A program made the translations under genes and the position numbers. From Marinobacter sp. SS5-14b (GTDB taxonomy: Bacteria > Pseudomonadota > Gammaproteobacteria > Pseudomonadales > Oleiphilaceae), in NCBI RefSeq assembly GCF_030541005.1, contig NZ_JASSVM010000010.1:40509-104508 (forward strand): 64,000 nt of DNA. Direction: 5' to 3'. Under the pieces are notes generated by a model. It was not told the DNA's origin. It saw nothing but the letters and a program-made list of their open reading frames with translations, and did not search any database. This document shows, in pieces, positions 28,167 to 42,948 of this stretch. The stretch's first letter is position 1, and the number at the start of each line of letters is the position of its first letter.

Positions 28167-29225
28167 TTACTTATTATCACGGCTGAGGCTCATGTCCTGC
28201 AGCTCAAAAATATCACCCAGCAACGTAGTGGCGTACTGCCCGGGCGGCAAAACGAATTGCAGCCGTAAGGTACTGTCATCCAGCCAATGCCAGCACAGGC
28301 GTTCTGGTTGACACACCAGGGCACGGCGCTCGGGCTTCATACGGGTACTCAGAAACAGCTTTTCAAACTCGGGGTGACGGGCAACAACGGCTCGCTCAAG
28401 CAATGCCAGCTGTTCGCCAGCGCTGGTGCCACCGTCGCCCCAGAGCGGGCCGGTAGGCATGCCGTCATCAACAGGCTCACCGGGCAAACAGACAAACCAG
28501 TTTCCGGCCGTGACTCGTTCCGCCAACACCTCATTAAACAACCACGAACGTGCCGCCGAAAAGTACAATACGTTTTTCGAGCTGTTTCCGCCACCACCAC
28601 TACGACGACCGCCTTTCTTTCGATTCAACCGGGAAGGGTCAATATTTACCGCCTGCTCCAGATTGCCCCCGCCAATGCCGAACCGTTGTGGCCCGAAATA
28701 ATTCGGCGCCCCCCGCTCAGCGAGCAGAGTCAACGCCTGCTCCAGCGACGCTCTGTCCCCGGAAACCTCACGCAGCACCAGATCAAAGCCGTTGTTGACG
28801 TGTTCACCCCGGCGAAGCTTGCGGGCATGACGACGACTGGCCAGAACGGGCCAGCGCGCGGAGATTGAGGCCAGAAGCTCAGCATCACCAGCTTCTCTTC
28901 CAGGACAATACAAACTGAACCACTGCACCGTGACTGCATGGCGATCTTTCAGGCCACAGAATCCCACCTCAAACGCTTTGCATCCAGCCAGCGTGGCGAG
29001 CTCCCGAGCCACGTACTCGGTGTTGTCTCCGGTCTTTTCAATGCGGACACACACGTGCTCACCAGCCCCTGCAAAATCACCATCGGGCGCTTCAAACTCT
29101 GGCCACAACTGCTCGGTCACCCGGAAATCCTCCGGTGAGACTTTCAGCAACGCTTTGCCAGGGCGCGCTCCAGACGAGGTTGGCCAGTCCAGCCGCCAGC
29201 GAGGCCGTTCGTCCGGCCTGCTCAC
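28167..29225 (-). CDS. truD: tRNA pseudouridine(13) synthase TruD
   Basis: TruD makes pseudouridine at position 13 of tRNA(Glu). The 352 residues include [15 protein letters not shown], the catalytic motif [19 protein letters not shown] with its aspartate, [17 protein letters not shown] and [20 protein letters not shown] Gly/Lys-rich loop [18 protein letters not shown] follows that last motif. The start is GTG at 29225, overlapping the ispF stop (GTGA), as in the E. coli ispD-ispF-truD-surE operon. Confidence 0.96.
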   Translation of the reverse strand: MSRPDERPRWRLDWPTSSGARPGKALLKVSPEDFRVTEQLWPEFEAPDGDFAGAGEHVCVRIEKTGDNTEYVARELATLAGCKAFEVGFCGLKDRHAVTVQWFSLYCPGREAGDAELLASISARWPVLASRRHARKLRRGEHVNNGFDLVLREVSGDRASLEQALTLLAERGAPNYFGPQRFGIGGGNLEQAVNIDPSRLNRKKGGRRSGGGGNSSKNVLYFSAARSWLFNEVLAERVTAGNWFVCLPGEPVDDGMPTGPLWGDGGTSAGEQLALLERAVVARHPEFEKLFLSTRMKPERRALVCQPERLCWHWLDDSTLRLQFVLPPGQYATTLLGDIFELQDMSLSRDNK

Positions 29226-29701
29226 AAGCTCACCGGCTCAAGCAAACACACCGCCTGACAGGCAATGCCCTCGCCCCGCCCCGTAAATCCCAGCTTTTCT
29301 GTGGTGGTGGCCTTAACACTCACCCGGCTCACCGGCACACCAAGGTCCTCAGCAATATTCAGCCGCATGGCCTCTACATGAGGCGCGATCTTCGGAGCCT
29401 GGGCAATGATCGTCGTATCCACATTCACCACCGAAAAACCTTCCTCCAACACCCGCTGCATCACCCGGCGCAACAAATCCCGGCTATCCGCTCCGGCCCA
29501 CTCCTCACTGGTATCCGGAAAAAAATGACCGATATCGCCCAGCGCCACCGCACCCAGCAGGGCATCCGCTAACGCATGCAGCAGCACATCACCATCCGAA
29601 TGGGCTTTCAGACCATGACTATGGGGAATCTCAACACCCCCTAAAATGACAAAACCGCCCTCACAAAAGGCATGGACATCAAAGCCCTGGCCAATACGCA
29701 T
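29222..29701 (-). CDS. ispF: 2-C-methyl-D-erythritol 2,4-cyclodiphosphate synthase
   Basis: IspF catalyses the cyclisation step of the MEP isoprenoid pathway. Starting at the ATG at 29701 (GGAGA upstream) gives 159 residues that begin [12 protein letters not shown], the zinc-ligand motif, followed by [32 protein letters not shown] and [10 protein letters not shown]. An open frame six codons longer starts at 29719 but adds non-family sequence. It ends coupled to truD, and ispD is 45 nt upstream. Confidence 0.96.
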   Translation of the reverse strand: MRIGQGFDVHAFCEGGFVILGGVEIPHSHGLKAHSDGDVLLHALADALLGAVALGDIGHFFPDTSEEWAGADSRDLLRRVMQRVLEEGFSVVNVDTTIIAQAPKIAPHVEAMRLNIAEDLGVPVSRVSVKATTTEKLGFTGRGEGIACQAVCLLEPVSL

Positions 29702-29746
29702 GATCGTCTCCGAAACCAAACAGGAATGTACGTTGAGGGGAAAGCC

Positions 29747-30448
29747 CTACTGCCGACCAAGAATGAACTCGGCCAATGCCAGGTCCGACGGTACCGTAAT
29801 CTTGAGATTATCTGCCCGACCTTCCACTAAAAGAGGCATATTACCGGAAAACTCCATGGCAGAGGACTCATCCGTCACCGCATGGCCATTTTCCAGTGCA
29901 GACTCCAGCGCCGCCCTGAGCGCGCCAAAACGAAACATCTGCGGCGTCAACGCCCGCCACAAGCGACTACGATCCACCGTCTGCTCAACCTCAGGCGTAA
30001 CGCCCTCACCCGCCTGTTTCAACGTATCCGTAACCGGCGCCGCCAGCAGACCACCCACAGGGTGCTCAAACAGAGTATCGATCAGGTTGGCAAGATCATG
30101 AGGATGCAAACACGGCCGGGCGGCATCGTGTACCAACACCCAGTCATTGTCATCAGCCTGCTCGTCCAACGCATGCAATGCCGAAAGCACCGAATCCGCC
30201 CGTTCTTTACCACCGGTACAAGTCTGAATACGGTTGTCTTTGGCAGACTCACTGTCTGGCCACCAATGATCCTGCGCACTCAGCGGGACCATGCAGCCTT
30301 TGAACGGTGCGCTATCCAACAATCGGGAAAGGGTGATATCAAGAATAAAGCGGTCAGAGATTCTTAAGTACTGCTTGGGACATTCAGCTTTCATGCGCTG
30401 GCCGATGCCAGCGGCAGGAACAACAAGCCAAAGTTCAGAGTTCATCAT
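29747..30448 (-). CDS. ispD: 2-C-methyl-D-erythritol 4-phosphate cytidylyltransferase
   Basis: IspD activates MEP with CTP in the isoprenoid pathway. The 233 residues start MMNSELWLVVPAAGIGQRMKAECPKQYL, the nucleotidyl-transferase P-loop-like motif with its arginine and lysine, and contain DWVLVHDAARPCLHPHDL, AAPVTDTLKQA, RALTPQMFRFGALRAALE and TDESSAMEFSG. The family length is normal. Two consecutive ATG codons leave the start ambiguous by one codon. A palindromic element separates it from ftsB. Confidence 0.96.
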   Translation of the reverse strand: MMNSELWLVVPAAGIGQRMKAECPKQYLRISDRFILDITLSRLLDSAPFKGCMVPLSAQDHWWPDSESAKDNRIQTCTGGKERADSVLSALHALDEQADDNDWVLVHDAARPCLHPHDLANLIDTLFEHPVGGLLAAPVTDTLKQAGEGVTPEVEQTVDRSRLWRALTPQMFRFGALRAALESALENGHAVTDESSAMEFSGNMPLLVEGRADNLKITVPSDLALAEFILGRQ

Positions 30449-30474
30449 CGGAAGGCCCGCACAATGTCAGGAGA

Positions 30475-30582
30475 GAGCGCCGGGGAGTGTCTCTCCGGGA
30501 ATGTCGAAGGCCAAGGATGGCCTGAGAGAAGCGCACATGGATGTGCTCGTAGCGGTTCCCGGAGAGACACTCCCCGGCGCTC
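30475..30582. repeat. Palindromic intergenic element, copy 2 (27-bp perfect arms, 54-nt core)
   Basis: Left arm 30475-30501 and right arm 30556-30582 are perfect 27-bp inverted repeats. The 54-nt core (30502-30555) is the reverse complement of the copy 1 core with 52/54 identity, so this copy is inverted relative to copies 1 and 3. The arms share no sequence with those of the other copies. The right edge lies 20 nt beyond the ftsB stop, and the left edge is 26 nt before the ispD start. Confidence 0.87.
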
Positions 30583-30601
30583 GGAACACCCAAAGCCGAA
30601 A

Positions 30602-30874
30602 TCAGTTCTCGACGACCAGGAAAAAAGTCTCGTCTTCACGAATAAGCCCAAGATTCATGCGGGCCCGCTCCTCTACCGCCCCCTGCTCATTGCGAAGATT
30701 CCGCACCTCCGCATAAAGCCGGTCATTACGCCCCGCCAAGCCGGCATTCTCCGCCCTCTGCTCCGCAATCGCCTTCTCCAGCGACCAAACCTGCGCAAAG
30801 CTGCCCTCCCCGATCCACAGGCGAACCTGCAGCAGGAGAATCAGCACTACCAGAATGGCCCAAAGCGTTTTCAT
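30602..30874 (-). CDS. ftsB: Cell division protein FtsB
   Basis: FtsB forms the septal FtsQLB complex that activates FtsWI. The 90 residues are typical: a short cytoplasmic start, one membrane helix (LWAILVVLILLLQVRLWIG), a periplasmic coiled coil (VWSLEKAIAEQRAENAGLAGRNDRLYAEVRNLRN) and the conserved GAVEERARMNLGLIREDETFFLV tail. Its place upstream of ispD-ispF matches E. coli. The gap to eno contains a terminator, so it probably has its own promoter. Confidence 0.95.
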   Translation of the reverse strand: MKTLWAILVVLILLLQVRLWIGEGSFAQVWSLEKAIAEQRAENAGLAGRNDRLYAEVRNLRNEQGAVEERARMNLGLIREDETFFLVVEN

Positions 30875-30973
30875 GCAAATCAGCTCAGAAAATAACCAGA
30901 ATTAAAGTTGGCATCGAAGGTCAAGTATAGACCTTATAGTAGATTAGCAACAAATTCCCGTAAGTCACTGTAC

Positions 30974-31019
30974 AAAAAGGCCATCGTTTCCGAATTTTCA
31001 TTCAGAACGCGATGGCCTT
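30974..31019 (-). terminator. Rho-independent terminator of eno
   Basis: On the minus strand AAGGCCATCG and CGATGGCCTT form a 10-bp stem, with a wide loop of about 23 nt, followed by a T-run (TTTTTG). It lies about 55 nt after the eno stop. Confidence 0.75.
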
Positions 31020-31073
31020 AACATTTTGTTACCTGCCAGCAACCACCAGCAGGCCACAAACTACCGCCAGATG

Positions 31074-32521
<1,448 letters not shown>

Positions 32522-32552
32522 CGCAGTCCTGTAGAAACGCCAACACCGCCAA

Positions 32553-35077
<2,525 letters not shown>

Positions 35078-35117
35078 TCAAGATGGGACGTCAGACTACC
35101 AGAAAGCCCCCCTCTAC

Positions 35118-36455
35118 TCAATCACAATCCCTCTCCACAATCAGCCTCCAGCCGGCGGCAGGGGCGCTTCCCGAGTATTGGTCAGAACACCACAAATCGC
35201 CAATGGCAATCAACTCACTACCCCCTGGTCCTTGCCGGTAAACCAGCGGCAGCGCTGCTCTTTCCCACGGCGGCACCCCCCGCTCCTGCAACCAGGTTTT
35301 TAATGCACGGGAGTGCTCACCCTCCGCGAATCGTACCCGTTCACCACCTTGCCTCGTAGATATCCGTATTTGCGGTGGCGGAATACTTGAGGTATGGCCC
35401 GGTCTTTCGGCCCTCAACTGCAGCTGCCAACGGCCCCACTTCAGTATGTGATCAGGTAGAAGATCGACAGGATGCGCCGGAGCGCTCTCGTTCGGCACCA
35501 GGTACAGGTGCTCGCGGTAACGCCGCAGGCTGAAGCCATCTCCCCGGATTTCAGGCTCCCGATCTGCCCCTGCAGCCAGCATATCCGCCAGGGCCTGACC
35601 CCAGTCAGAGAGTGCCGGTGCCTGCCAACCCTGGTGACGGATCCACCAGCGCACCAGATTGCGCTGTTCAAGCTCTGCCAGAGCACGGAAAGGCTCGAGC
35701 TTTAACCGGCCTGCATCCCCGCAAACCTGCCACTGGAACTCAGCCAGGCGCTGATTCAGCTGTTCGCTTTCCCTGCAGGCCCGAGCGCTGTAGGCCACAC
35801 GCTTAAGCAGGCCAGGCCAACGGCTTTTCAGACCGGGCACGATTGCATGGCGCAGGTAATTGCGATCAAAGATAGGGTTTTCATTGCTGGGGTCTTCAGC
35901 CCAACTCAGCCCGGCAGCGCCTGCGACCTCTGCCAAGCGCTCACGACTGATATCCAGCCAGGGGCGAAAAAGCCTGCCAAGACCTATCGCCCGGGTGCGC
36001 GGCATACCCGCCAGCCCATGAACCCCAGAGCCACGGAGTAGCCGGAACAACACCGTTTCAGCCTGGTCATCGCCATGATGGGCCATTAGCAGCAGATCAT
36101 TCTCGCCAAGCTGACGCTTGAACACCTGGTATCGGGCACGACGCGCGGCCTCTTCAAGGCCGCCAGTAACGGTTACCCCCACATCAACCCGGTGCACCAC
36201 CAACGGCACAGACAGTTGCGCACAGGTATCCCTGCAGAACTGCTCGGTCTGTTCGTGATTGTTCTGGAGCTGATGATTGATGTGAAGAGCGGTTACATCG
36301 GGATGGCACGCCGCCACTACGTGCAACAACAGGACGGAATCCAGGCCGCCACTGAAGGCGACCCAGAGCCGGGAATGGTCGGGGAGTGCGCTGACAGGCT
36401 CAAACAGGTCAACTGGCCAGTCAGAGCTCCGGGCGGCGTTACCGCCCGCCTTCAT
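35118..36455 (-). CDS. tilS: tRNA(Ile)-lysidine synthase
   Basis: TilS converts C34 of tRNA(Ile2) to lysidine, so that AUA is read as Ile. The 445 residues contain the ATP-binding SGGLDS motif ([19 protein letters not shown]), [50 protein letters not shown] and [25 protein letters not shown]-terminal TilS substrate-binding domain follows ([31 protein letters not shown]). The start at 36455 overlaps the accA end by 17 nt; no strong ribosome site is seen. Confidence 0.96.
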   Translation of the reverse strand: MKAGGNAARSSDWPVDLFEPVSALPDHSRLWVAFSGGLDSVLLLHVVAACHPDVTALHINHQLQNNHEQTEQFCRDTCAQLSVPLVVHRVDVGVTVTGGLEEAARRARYQVFKRQLGENDLLLMAHHGDDQAETVLFRLLRGSGVHGLAGMPRTRAIGLGRLFRPWLDISRERLAEVAGAAGLSWAEDPSNENPIFDRNYLRHAIVPGLKSRWPGLLKRVAYSARACRESEQLNQRLAEFQWQVCGDAGRLKLEPFRALAELEQRNLVRWWIRHQGWQAPALSDWGQALADMLAAGADREPEIRGDGFSLRRYREHLYLVPNESAPAHPVDLLPDHILKWGRWQLQLRAERPGHTSSIPPPQIRISTRQGGERVRFAEGEHSRALKTWLQERGVPPWERAALPLVYRQGPGGSELIAIGDLWCSDQYSGSAPAAGWRLIVERDCD

Positions 36456-37392
36456 ACTTGGTTAAACGCTCATAACGGCGGGAGACCAATTCGTCCAAAG
36501 GCAACCGGCTGAGTTCAGCCACGCCTTTGGCGAGCCTCGTTTTCAGGGTTTCCGCCATCTTTTCCGGATTTCTGTGAGCGCCACCGAGCGGTTCTTCAAT
36601 GACGTTGTCGGCGACATCCAGCTCCTTGAGCCGTTGGGCCGTTACACCCATGGCTTCAGCAGCCTGAGCCGCAAACTCCGCGCTCTTCCAGAGAATAGAA
36701 GCACAGCCTTCCGGGGAAATAACGGCATAAGTGGAGTACTGCAACATATTCAGCTGATCACACACACCGATGGCCAACGCGCCGCCAGAACCACCCTCAC
36801 CGATCACAGTGGAAATGATCGGCGTTTTCAGCCGTGACATCACGGCCAGGTTAAAGGCAATGGCTTCGCTCTGGCCGCGCTCTTCAGCACCGATGCCCGG
36901 ATAAGCACCCGGGGTGTCGATAAACGTCAGAATCGGCATTTTGAAGCGCTCTGCCATTTCCATAAGGCGCAAAGCCTTACGATAGCCTTCCGGGCGTGGC
37001 ATGCCGAAATTACGCTTTACCTTTTCACGCACTTCACGGCCTTTCTGGTGACCAATCACCATCACGGGCTTGTTGTCCAGCCGAGCCGTTCCGCCAATGA
37101 TGGACAGGTCGTCCGCGTAGCGGCGGTCGCCGTGCAGCTCGTCAAAATCCTCAAAGATCAGGTCGATGTAATCCTGGGTATAGGGCCGGCGCGGGTGCCG
37201 GGCCAGGCGCGCCACGTCCCAGGACTGAAGATCAGAGAAAATCGACTCGGTCAGGCTGACGCTTTTCTTTTTGAGACGACTGATCTCATCAGTGATATTG
37301 ATGTCGGTGTCGTTACCCACCATGCGAAGCTCTTCAATTTTGGCTTCCAGGTCGGCGATCGGCTGTTCGAAATCCAGGTAGTTAGGGTTCAT
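36439..37392 (-). CDS. accA: Acetyl-CoA carboxylase carboxyltransferase subunit alpha
   Basis: AccA with AccD carries out the carboxyl transfer step of acetyl-CoA carboxylase, the first step of fatty acid synthesis. The 317 residues begin [23 protein letters not shown] and contain [68 protein letters not shown] and [14 protein letters not shown], all diagnostic. It follows dnaE in the transcription direction, the same neighbourhood as in E. coli and Pseudomonas. Confidence 0.98.
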   Translation of the reverse strand: MNPNYLDFEQPIADLEAKIEELRMVGNDTDINITDEISRLKKKSVSLTESIFSDLQSWDVARLARHPRRPYTQDYIDLIFEDFDELHGDRRYADDLSIIGGTARLDNKPVMVIGHQKGREVREKVKRNFGMPRPEGYRKALRLMEMAERFKMPILTFIDTPGAYPGIGAEERGQSEAIAFNLAVMSRLKTPIISTVIGEGGSGGALAIGVCDQLNMLQYSTYAVISPEGCASILWKSAEFAAQAAEAMGVTAQRLKELDVADNVIEEPLGGAHRNPEKMAETLKTRLAKGVAELSRLPLDELVSRRYERLTKYEGGR

Positions 37393-37494
37393 GATGTTCC
37401 GTCATTTGATTGCCAGGCGGGCATAAACCCGCCAAAACCAGAATTTGGGACAAAGATAGCAGCGCTCGGCGCGCAGCTAAAGCGGACATTGGTA

Positions 37495-40400
37495 TTAATC
37501 ATAGACCAGTTCCACTGACTGGTCGCCCACAAGGTGCTTCAACTCGAACAACAAATTGTCATCCGGCTGCACCCGCCAGGACTCACCCAGCTCTATGCGG
37601 GTTCGTGCATCGGCACTGCTGTATTCAATCCAAACCGGGCTACCCTGGTTTCGGAATGGCCTCAGGGTGTCGTCCAGTTTGTCCAGCAGTCCGTTCTGCA
37701 GCTGCTCTGAATGCAGCGCCAGCCGGATGCCACGGCTGAACTGCTGGCGAGCGGTGGCCACATCCATCACCGAGCTCACCCGCATTTTCATCTGGCCCGA
37801 ATAATCGTCGTGACTGACTTGCCCTTCCACCACAATCACCTGATCCGATTGTAGCAACTCGCGATTCTCGAAAAACGCCTCCGAGAACAGCGTGGCCTCT
37901 ATGCGGGCACTGCGATCATCCAGCGTGATAAAACACATGGTCGATCCGGTCCGGGTTTTCATGGTGCGCTGCGCCACCACCAGGCCCGCAACCCGTTGGG
38001 GCGACTTGTTGGGCTTGAGATCTGAAATGGAGGAACGCACAAACCGGCGCACTTCTCGTTCATATTCGTCAAACGGGTGGCCCGTCAGATAAATGCCAAG
38101 GGTATCTTTTTCCCCTTTAAGACGCTGCTTCTCCGGCCACTCGCGAACGTTGGCCACGTCTTCATATGGATCGCCATTTTCGCCGCCCTCCAGCATTTCA
38201 CCGAACATGTCCACCATGCCAACGGCATCGTTCCGGGACTGTTGGCCCGCCTGCTGAATCGCCTTATCAATACTGGCCATCAACTGAGCACGACTGGCCC
38301 CGAGCTTATCCATGGCGCCGGCACGTATAAGCGCCTCCATGGCTCTCTTGTTGACCTTTTTAAGGTCAACCCTACGGCTGAAATCGAAGATATCCTGGAA
38401 TGGACCGCCTTCCCGGGCGGCGGCCACGACGCTGTCGATCGGGCCTTCACCCAAGCCCTTGATCGCGCCCAGACCGTAAATAATCTGACCGTCATCGTTT
38501 ACCGTGAAGGTGTACTCGGATCGGCTGACGTCTGGAACCAGAAGGTCCAGCTTCATGTTCCGGCACTCTTCAACCAGTGTCACCACCTTGTCGGTGTTCT
38601 GCATATCCGCGGTGAGCACTGCGGCCATGAATTCGGCCGGGTAATGGGCCTTCATCCAGAGCGTCTGATAGGACACCAGTGCATAGGCGGCGGAGTGGGA
38701 TTTGTTAAAACCGTAACCGGCGAACTTTTCAACCAGGTCAAAGATGTTTTCGGCCAGGGTTTTATCAATTCCGTTGTTAGCACAACCTTCCAGAAAAAAG
38801 GCCTTTTGCTTGGCCATTTCTTCCGGCTTTTTCTTACCCATGGCCCGACGCAACATGTCAGCGTTGCCAAGCGTATAGCCCGCCATCACCTGGGCAATCT
38901 GCATGACCTGTTCCTGATACAGGATAACCCCATACGTGGGCTCTAATACCGGTTTCAGGCCCGCATATTGATAGTCCGGGTGCGGGTAGGACAGAGGCTG
39001 CCGGCCGTGTTTCCGGTCGATAAAGTCGTCCACCATACCGGACTGCAGCGGGCCCGGACGGAACAGGGCCACCAGGGCGATCATGTCTTCCAGAGAATCC
39101 GGCTGCAAACGGCGGATCAGATCCTTCATACCCCGGGATTCGAGCTGGAATACCGCCGTCGTCTCTGCTTTCTTGAGAATCTCGAACGAAAGCTTGTCGT
39201 CCAGTGGAATGGCTGCAATGTCGAGTTCCGGCTCCCCGCGCTTTTGCCGGCGCGGGTTGATCATATGCAAGGCCCATTTGATGATGGTCAGGGTCCGCAG
39301 GCCCAGGAAGTCAAACTTGACCAGTCCGGCTTCTTCAACATCGTTCTTGTCAAACTGGGTGACCAGGCTGCCACCCTCATCGTCACAATACAGCGGCGAA
39401 AAATCGGTGATTTTGGTGGGCGCAATCACCACCCCCCCGGCGTGTTTGCCGGCGTTCCGGCAGACGCCTTCCAGCTTCAGCGCCATATCCCAGATTTCCT
39501 GGGCTTCCTCATCCTGCGCCAGGAATTCTTTCAGCTGAGGTTCCTGATCGATCGCCTTGCTGAGGGTCATGCCCACTTCAAACGGGATCAACTTTGACAG
39601 CTTGTCTGCCAGACCGTAGGACTTACCCTGCACACGGGCTACGTCCCTGACGACCGCCTTGGCCGCCATGGTACCGAAGGTAATGATCTGGGAAACCGCC
39701 TCACGTCCGTACTTCTGGGCGGTATATTCAATGACCCGGTCCCGGCCTTCCATACAGAAGTCAACGTCGAAGTCGGGCATGGAAACCCGTTCCGGGTTCA
39801 GGAACCGCTCGAACAGCAAGTCGTATTCGAGGGGGTCAAGGTCGGTAATCAGCTGGGCATAAGCAACCAGGGAACCCGCACCGGAACCCCGGCCCGGCCC
39901 CACCGGCACGCCGTTATTTTTAGCCCACTTGATGAAGTCCATTACGATCAGGAAGTAGCCCGGGAACCCCATCTGAATGATAATATCCAGCTCGAAGTTC
40001 AGGCGCTTGTAGTAGGCTTCGCGTTTGGCCTCGTATTCCGGGTCATCCTTGCTCAGGGTTTTGGCAAGTCGCTCTTCCAGACCTTCCTCCGATACCTTCC
40101 GGAAATAGTCGTCCATGGTCATGCCATCCGGAATCGGATAGTTCGGCAGGAAGTATTCGCCCATCCGAACCTTTACCGAGCAACGGCGGGCAATCTCTAC
40201 GGTATTCTCGATCGCTTCCGGAATGTCGCTGAACAACTCGATCATTTCATCGGCGCTGCGCAGGTACTGCTGATCACTGAAACGACGGTCACGGCGCGGG
40301 TCGTCCAGAGTACGGCTTTCACCAATGCACACCCGGGCCTCGTGAGCTTCAAAATCATCGGCGCTCAGGAAGTGCACATCGTTGGTGGCTACAACAGGCA

Positions 40401-40977
40401 GCCCCATGTCTGCGGCCAGATCAACGCACAGGTGCAAGCATTCTTCATCGCCAACCCGGTCGGTTCGCTGCAGTTCGAGGTAGTAGCTGTCCGGGTAAAG
40501 GCGCATCCAATATTCAGCCCGCTCCCTGGCCAGATCCGGCTTGTCCGCCAGCAACGCTTTGCCGACATCGCCCATTTTCGCGCCTGACAGCGCAATCAAT
40601 CCGGTCGCACGCGCTTCCAGCCATTCCTTGCGGATGATCGGCTTACCGTAGCGTTGACCTTCGGTATAACCTAGAGAAATGATTTCAGTAAGATGAAGGT
40701 AACCGTCGTTATCGCGAGCGAGTAAGGTCAGGCGAAACGGGTTTTCCGGCTCGTCAGGATTCTCAAGCCAGAGATCAGCGCCAATGATCGGCTTCACCCC
40801 GGCGCCCATGGCTGCTTTATAAAAACGAACCAGGGAACACATATTGGATTGCTCGGTCAGCCCGACCGCCGGCATACCCAGCTCGGCGACCCGGCCAATC
40901 AGCGGTTTGACCCTTACCAGGCCATCCACCATGGAGTATTCAGAATGCACGCGCAGGTGTACGAAAGTCTTTGCCAT
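37495..40977 (-). CDS. dnaE: DNA polymerase III subunit alpha
   Basis: DnaE is the replicative polymerase subunit. The 1160 residues start [19 protein letters not shown] (PHP domain), continue with the polymerase core including [55 protein letters not shown], where the catalytic aspartates lie, and end with the helix-hairpin-helix, OB-fold ([26 protein letters not shown]) and tau-binding region. An ATG at 40977 is preferred; a TTG two codons upstream is possible. It is 4 nt from the preceding TlpA-like gene, so the two overlap at the ends. Confidence 0.98.
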   Translation of the reverse strand: MAKTFVHLRVHSEYSMVDGLVRVKPLIGRVAELGMPAVGLTEQSNMCSLVRFYKAAMGAGVKPIIGADLWLENPDEPENPFRLTLLARDNDGYLHLTEIISLGYTEGQRYGKPIIRKEWLEARATGLIALSGAKMGDVGKALLADKPDLARERAEYWMRLYPDSYYLELQRTDRVGDEECLHLCVDLAADMGLPVVATNDVHFLSADDFEAHEARVCIGESRTLDDPRRDRRFSDQQYLRSADEMIELFSDIPEAIENTVEIARRCSVKVRMGEYFLPNYPIPDGMTMDDYFRKVSEEGLEERLAKTLSKDDPEYEAKREAYYKRLNFELDIIIQMGFPGYFLIVMDFIKWAKNNGVPVGPGRGSGAGSLVAYAQLITDLDPLEYDLLFERFLNPERVSMPDFDVDFCMEGRDRVIEYTAQKYGREAVSQIITFGTMAAKAVVRDVARVQGKSYGLADKLSKLIPFEVGMTLSKAIDQEPQLKEFLAQDEEAQEIWDMALKLEGVCRNAGKHAGGVVIAPTKITDFSPLYCDDEGGSLVTQFDKNDVEEAGLVKFDFLGLRTLTIIKWALHMINPRRQKRGEPELDIAAIPLDDKLSFEILKKAETTAVFQLESRGMKDLIRRLQPDSLEDMIALVALFRPGPLQSGMVDDFIDRKHGRQPLSYPHPDYQYAGLKPVLEPTYGVILYQEQVMQIAQVMAGYTLGNADMLRRAMGKKKPEEMAKQKAFFLEGCANNGIDKTLAENIFDLVEKFAGYGFNKSHSAAYALVSYQTLWMKAHYPAEFMAAVLTADMQNTDKVVTLVEECRNMKLDLLVPDVSRSEYTFTVNDDGQIIYGLGAIKGLGEGPIDSVVAAAREGGPFQDIFDFSRRVDLKKVNKRAMEALIRAGAMDKLGASRAQLMASIDKAIQQAGQQSRNDAVGMVDMFGEMLEGGENGDPYEDVANVREWPEKQRLKGEKDTLGIYLTGHPFDEYEREVRRFVRSSISDLKPNKSPQRVAGLVVAQRTMKTRTGSTMCFITLDDRSARIEATLFSEAFFENRELLQSDQVIVVEGQVSHDDYSGQMKMRVSSVMDVATARQQFSRGIRLALHSEQLQNGLLDKLDDTLRPFRNQGSPVWIEYSSADARTRIELGESWRVQPDDNLLFELKHLVGDQSVELVYD

Positions 40978-40979
40978 GG

Positions 40980-41471
40980 TCAATTGCCGATCAGTGTGCG
41001 GATGTCTTCTTCAGTTTGGGGACCAAAGCGCGTCTCAACGAGTTGCCCGGCCGGATCTACCAGGAAAGTGGCCGGCAAGGCCACAGGCAAGCTCCAGCCA
41101 AATCCCGGCCCCGGGTCCTTGGCCAGCATAGTAAACTCAATACCCATGCGCTGCCCCAGCTCCTGCAACGCCTCGCCTTCGATGCCGTCAAAATTGACGC
41201 CCAACACAGTAATATCCGGCGCCGTATCAAGATGGTTCAGCTCTGGAATTTCCTCAAGGCACGGCGCGCACCACTCGGCCCAGTAATTCACCAGGACCCA
41301 CTGCCCCCGGAAGTTATCCCAGTCTACCGGGACACCATCCGCACGCTCCAGCTCGGTTTTCTCACAACCGGACACCAGCAGCGCCGTGATTAGCAACGTA
41401 AACACCCGACGAAGCGAGCACCGTGCAAACGGGAACAATCGTGGAATGGACAGGTACCGAGGGTACTGCAA
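40980..41471 (-). CDS. TlpA/ResA-like thioredoxin-fold lipoprotein
   Basis: This 163-residue envelope protein has a thioredoxin fold with the active-site pair [15 protein letters not shown] and the cis-proline in [14 protein letters not shown]. Its N-terminus carries a basic stretch, a hydrophobic helix and the lipobox LLVSGC, so it should be a periplasm-facing lipoprotein that reduces or exchanges disulfides, perhaps in cytochrome or metal-protein maturation. The start is TTG at 41471, seven bases after a strong AGGAGG. It is close to dnaE and divergent from the ArsC-family gene. Confidence 0.87.
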   Translation of the reverse strand: MQYPRYLSIPRLFPFARCSLRRVFTLLITALLVSGCEKTELERADGVPVDWDNFRGQWVLVNYWAEWCAPCLEEIPELNHLDTAPDITVLGVNFDGIEGEALQELGQRMGIEFTMLAKDPGPGFGWSLPVALPATFLVDPAGQLVETRFGPQTEEDIRTLIGN

Positions 41472-41534
41472 GGGATATCCTCCTGTTAGACTACGCCCCT
41501 TCTAACGGACCGCAATCACCACTGTAAACCGGGC

Positions 41535-42523
<989 letters not shown>

Positions 42524-42558
42524 CCCGACAAAACGAACTTAATCACCCGGAACTCTCT

Positions 42559-42936
42559 ATGCTCCACAATGACAAAGCCAAAACCACCGCACGTCTGACC
42601 AGCGCGCTTTATCTAGCCGTTCTGGTCACACTGGTTCTGACGACTTTTTACCCTGCGCCGGTGGAAGGGGTTTCAATTACTCTGATGCTGACGGTCAAGC
42701 TGCTACCATTGCTGGCCTTCATCATACCGGTGTTCCGCGGGCACAACCGGGGATACATCTGGATGGCGTTTGTGCTGATTTTCTATTTCACTCAGGCTGT
42801 GGTTTCAGCCTGGCTCAGCGAGGGCGCTACTGGCCCCATGATTATGACGGCCCTGACATTTTTGCTGTTCACCGTCGCCATGGTGCACCTTAAAGTGAAC
42901 CGCCCGCGGTCACTGGCTGAACGCAATGCAACCTGA
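42559..42936 (+). CDS. DUF2069 family membrane protein
   Basis: This 125-residue membrane protein has four hydrophobic helices (LYLAVLVTLVLTTFY, LTVKLLPLLAFIIPVF, WMAFVLIFYFTQAVVSAWL, IMTALTFLLFTVAMVHL) and the DUF2069-type LP.AG/KRGHNRGYIW.. pattern (here VFRGHNRGYIWMAFVL). The ATG at 42559 (residue 14 of the longer frame) is preferred, since the longer start at 42520 is TTG and overlaps wrbA. In related genomes DUF2069 genes sit next to wrbA. The function is unknown. Confidence 0.8.
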   Translation: MLHNDKAKTTARLTSALYLAVLVTLVLTTFYPAPVEGVSITLMLTVKLLPLLAFIIPVFRGHNRGYIWMAFVLIFYFTQAVVSAWLSEGATGPMIMTALTFLLFTVAMVHLKVNRPRSLAERNAT

Positions 42937-42948
42937 GAGGCAACACGG

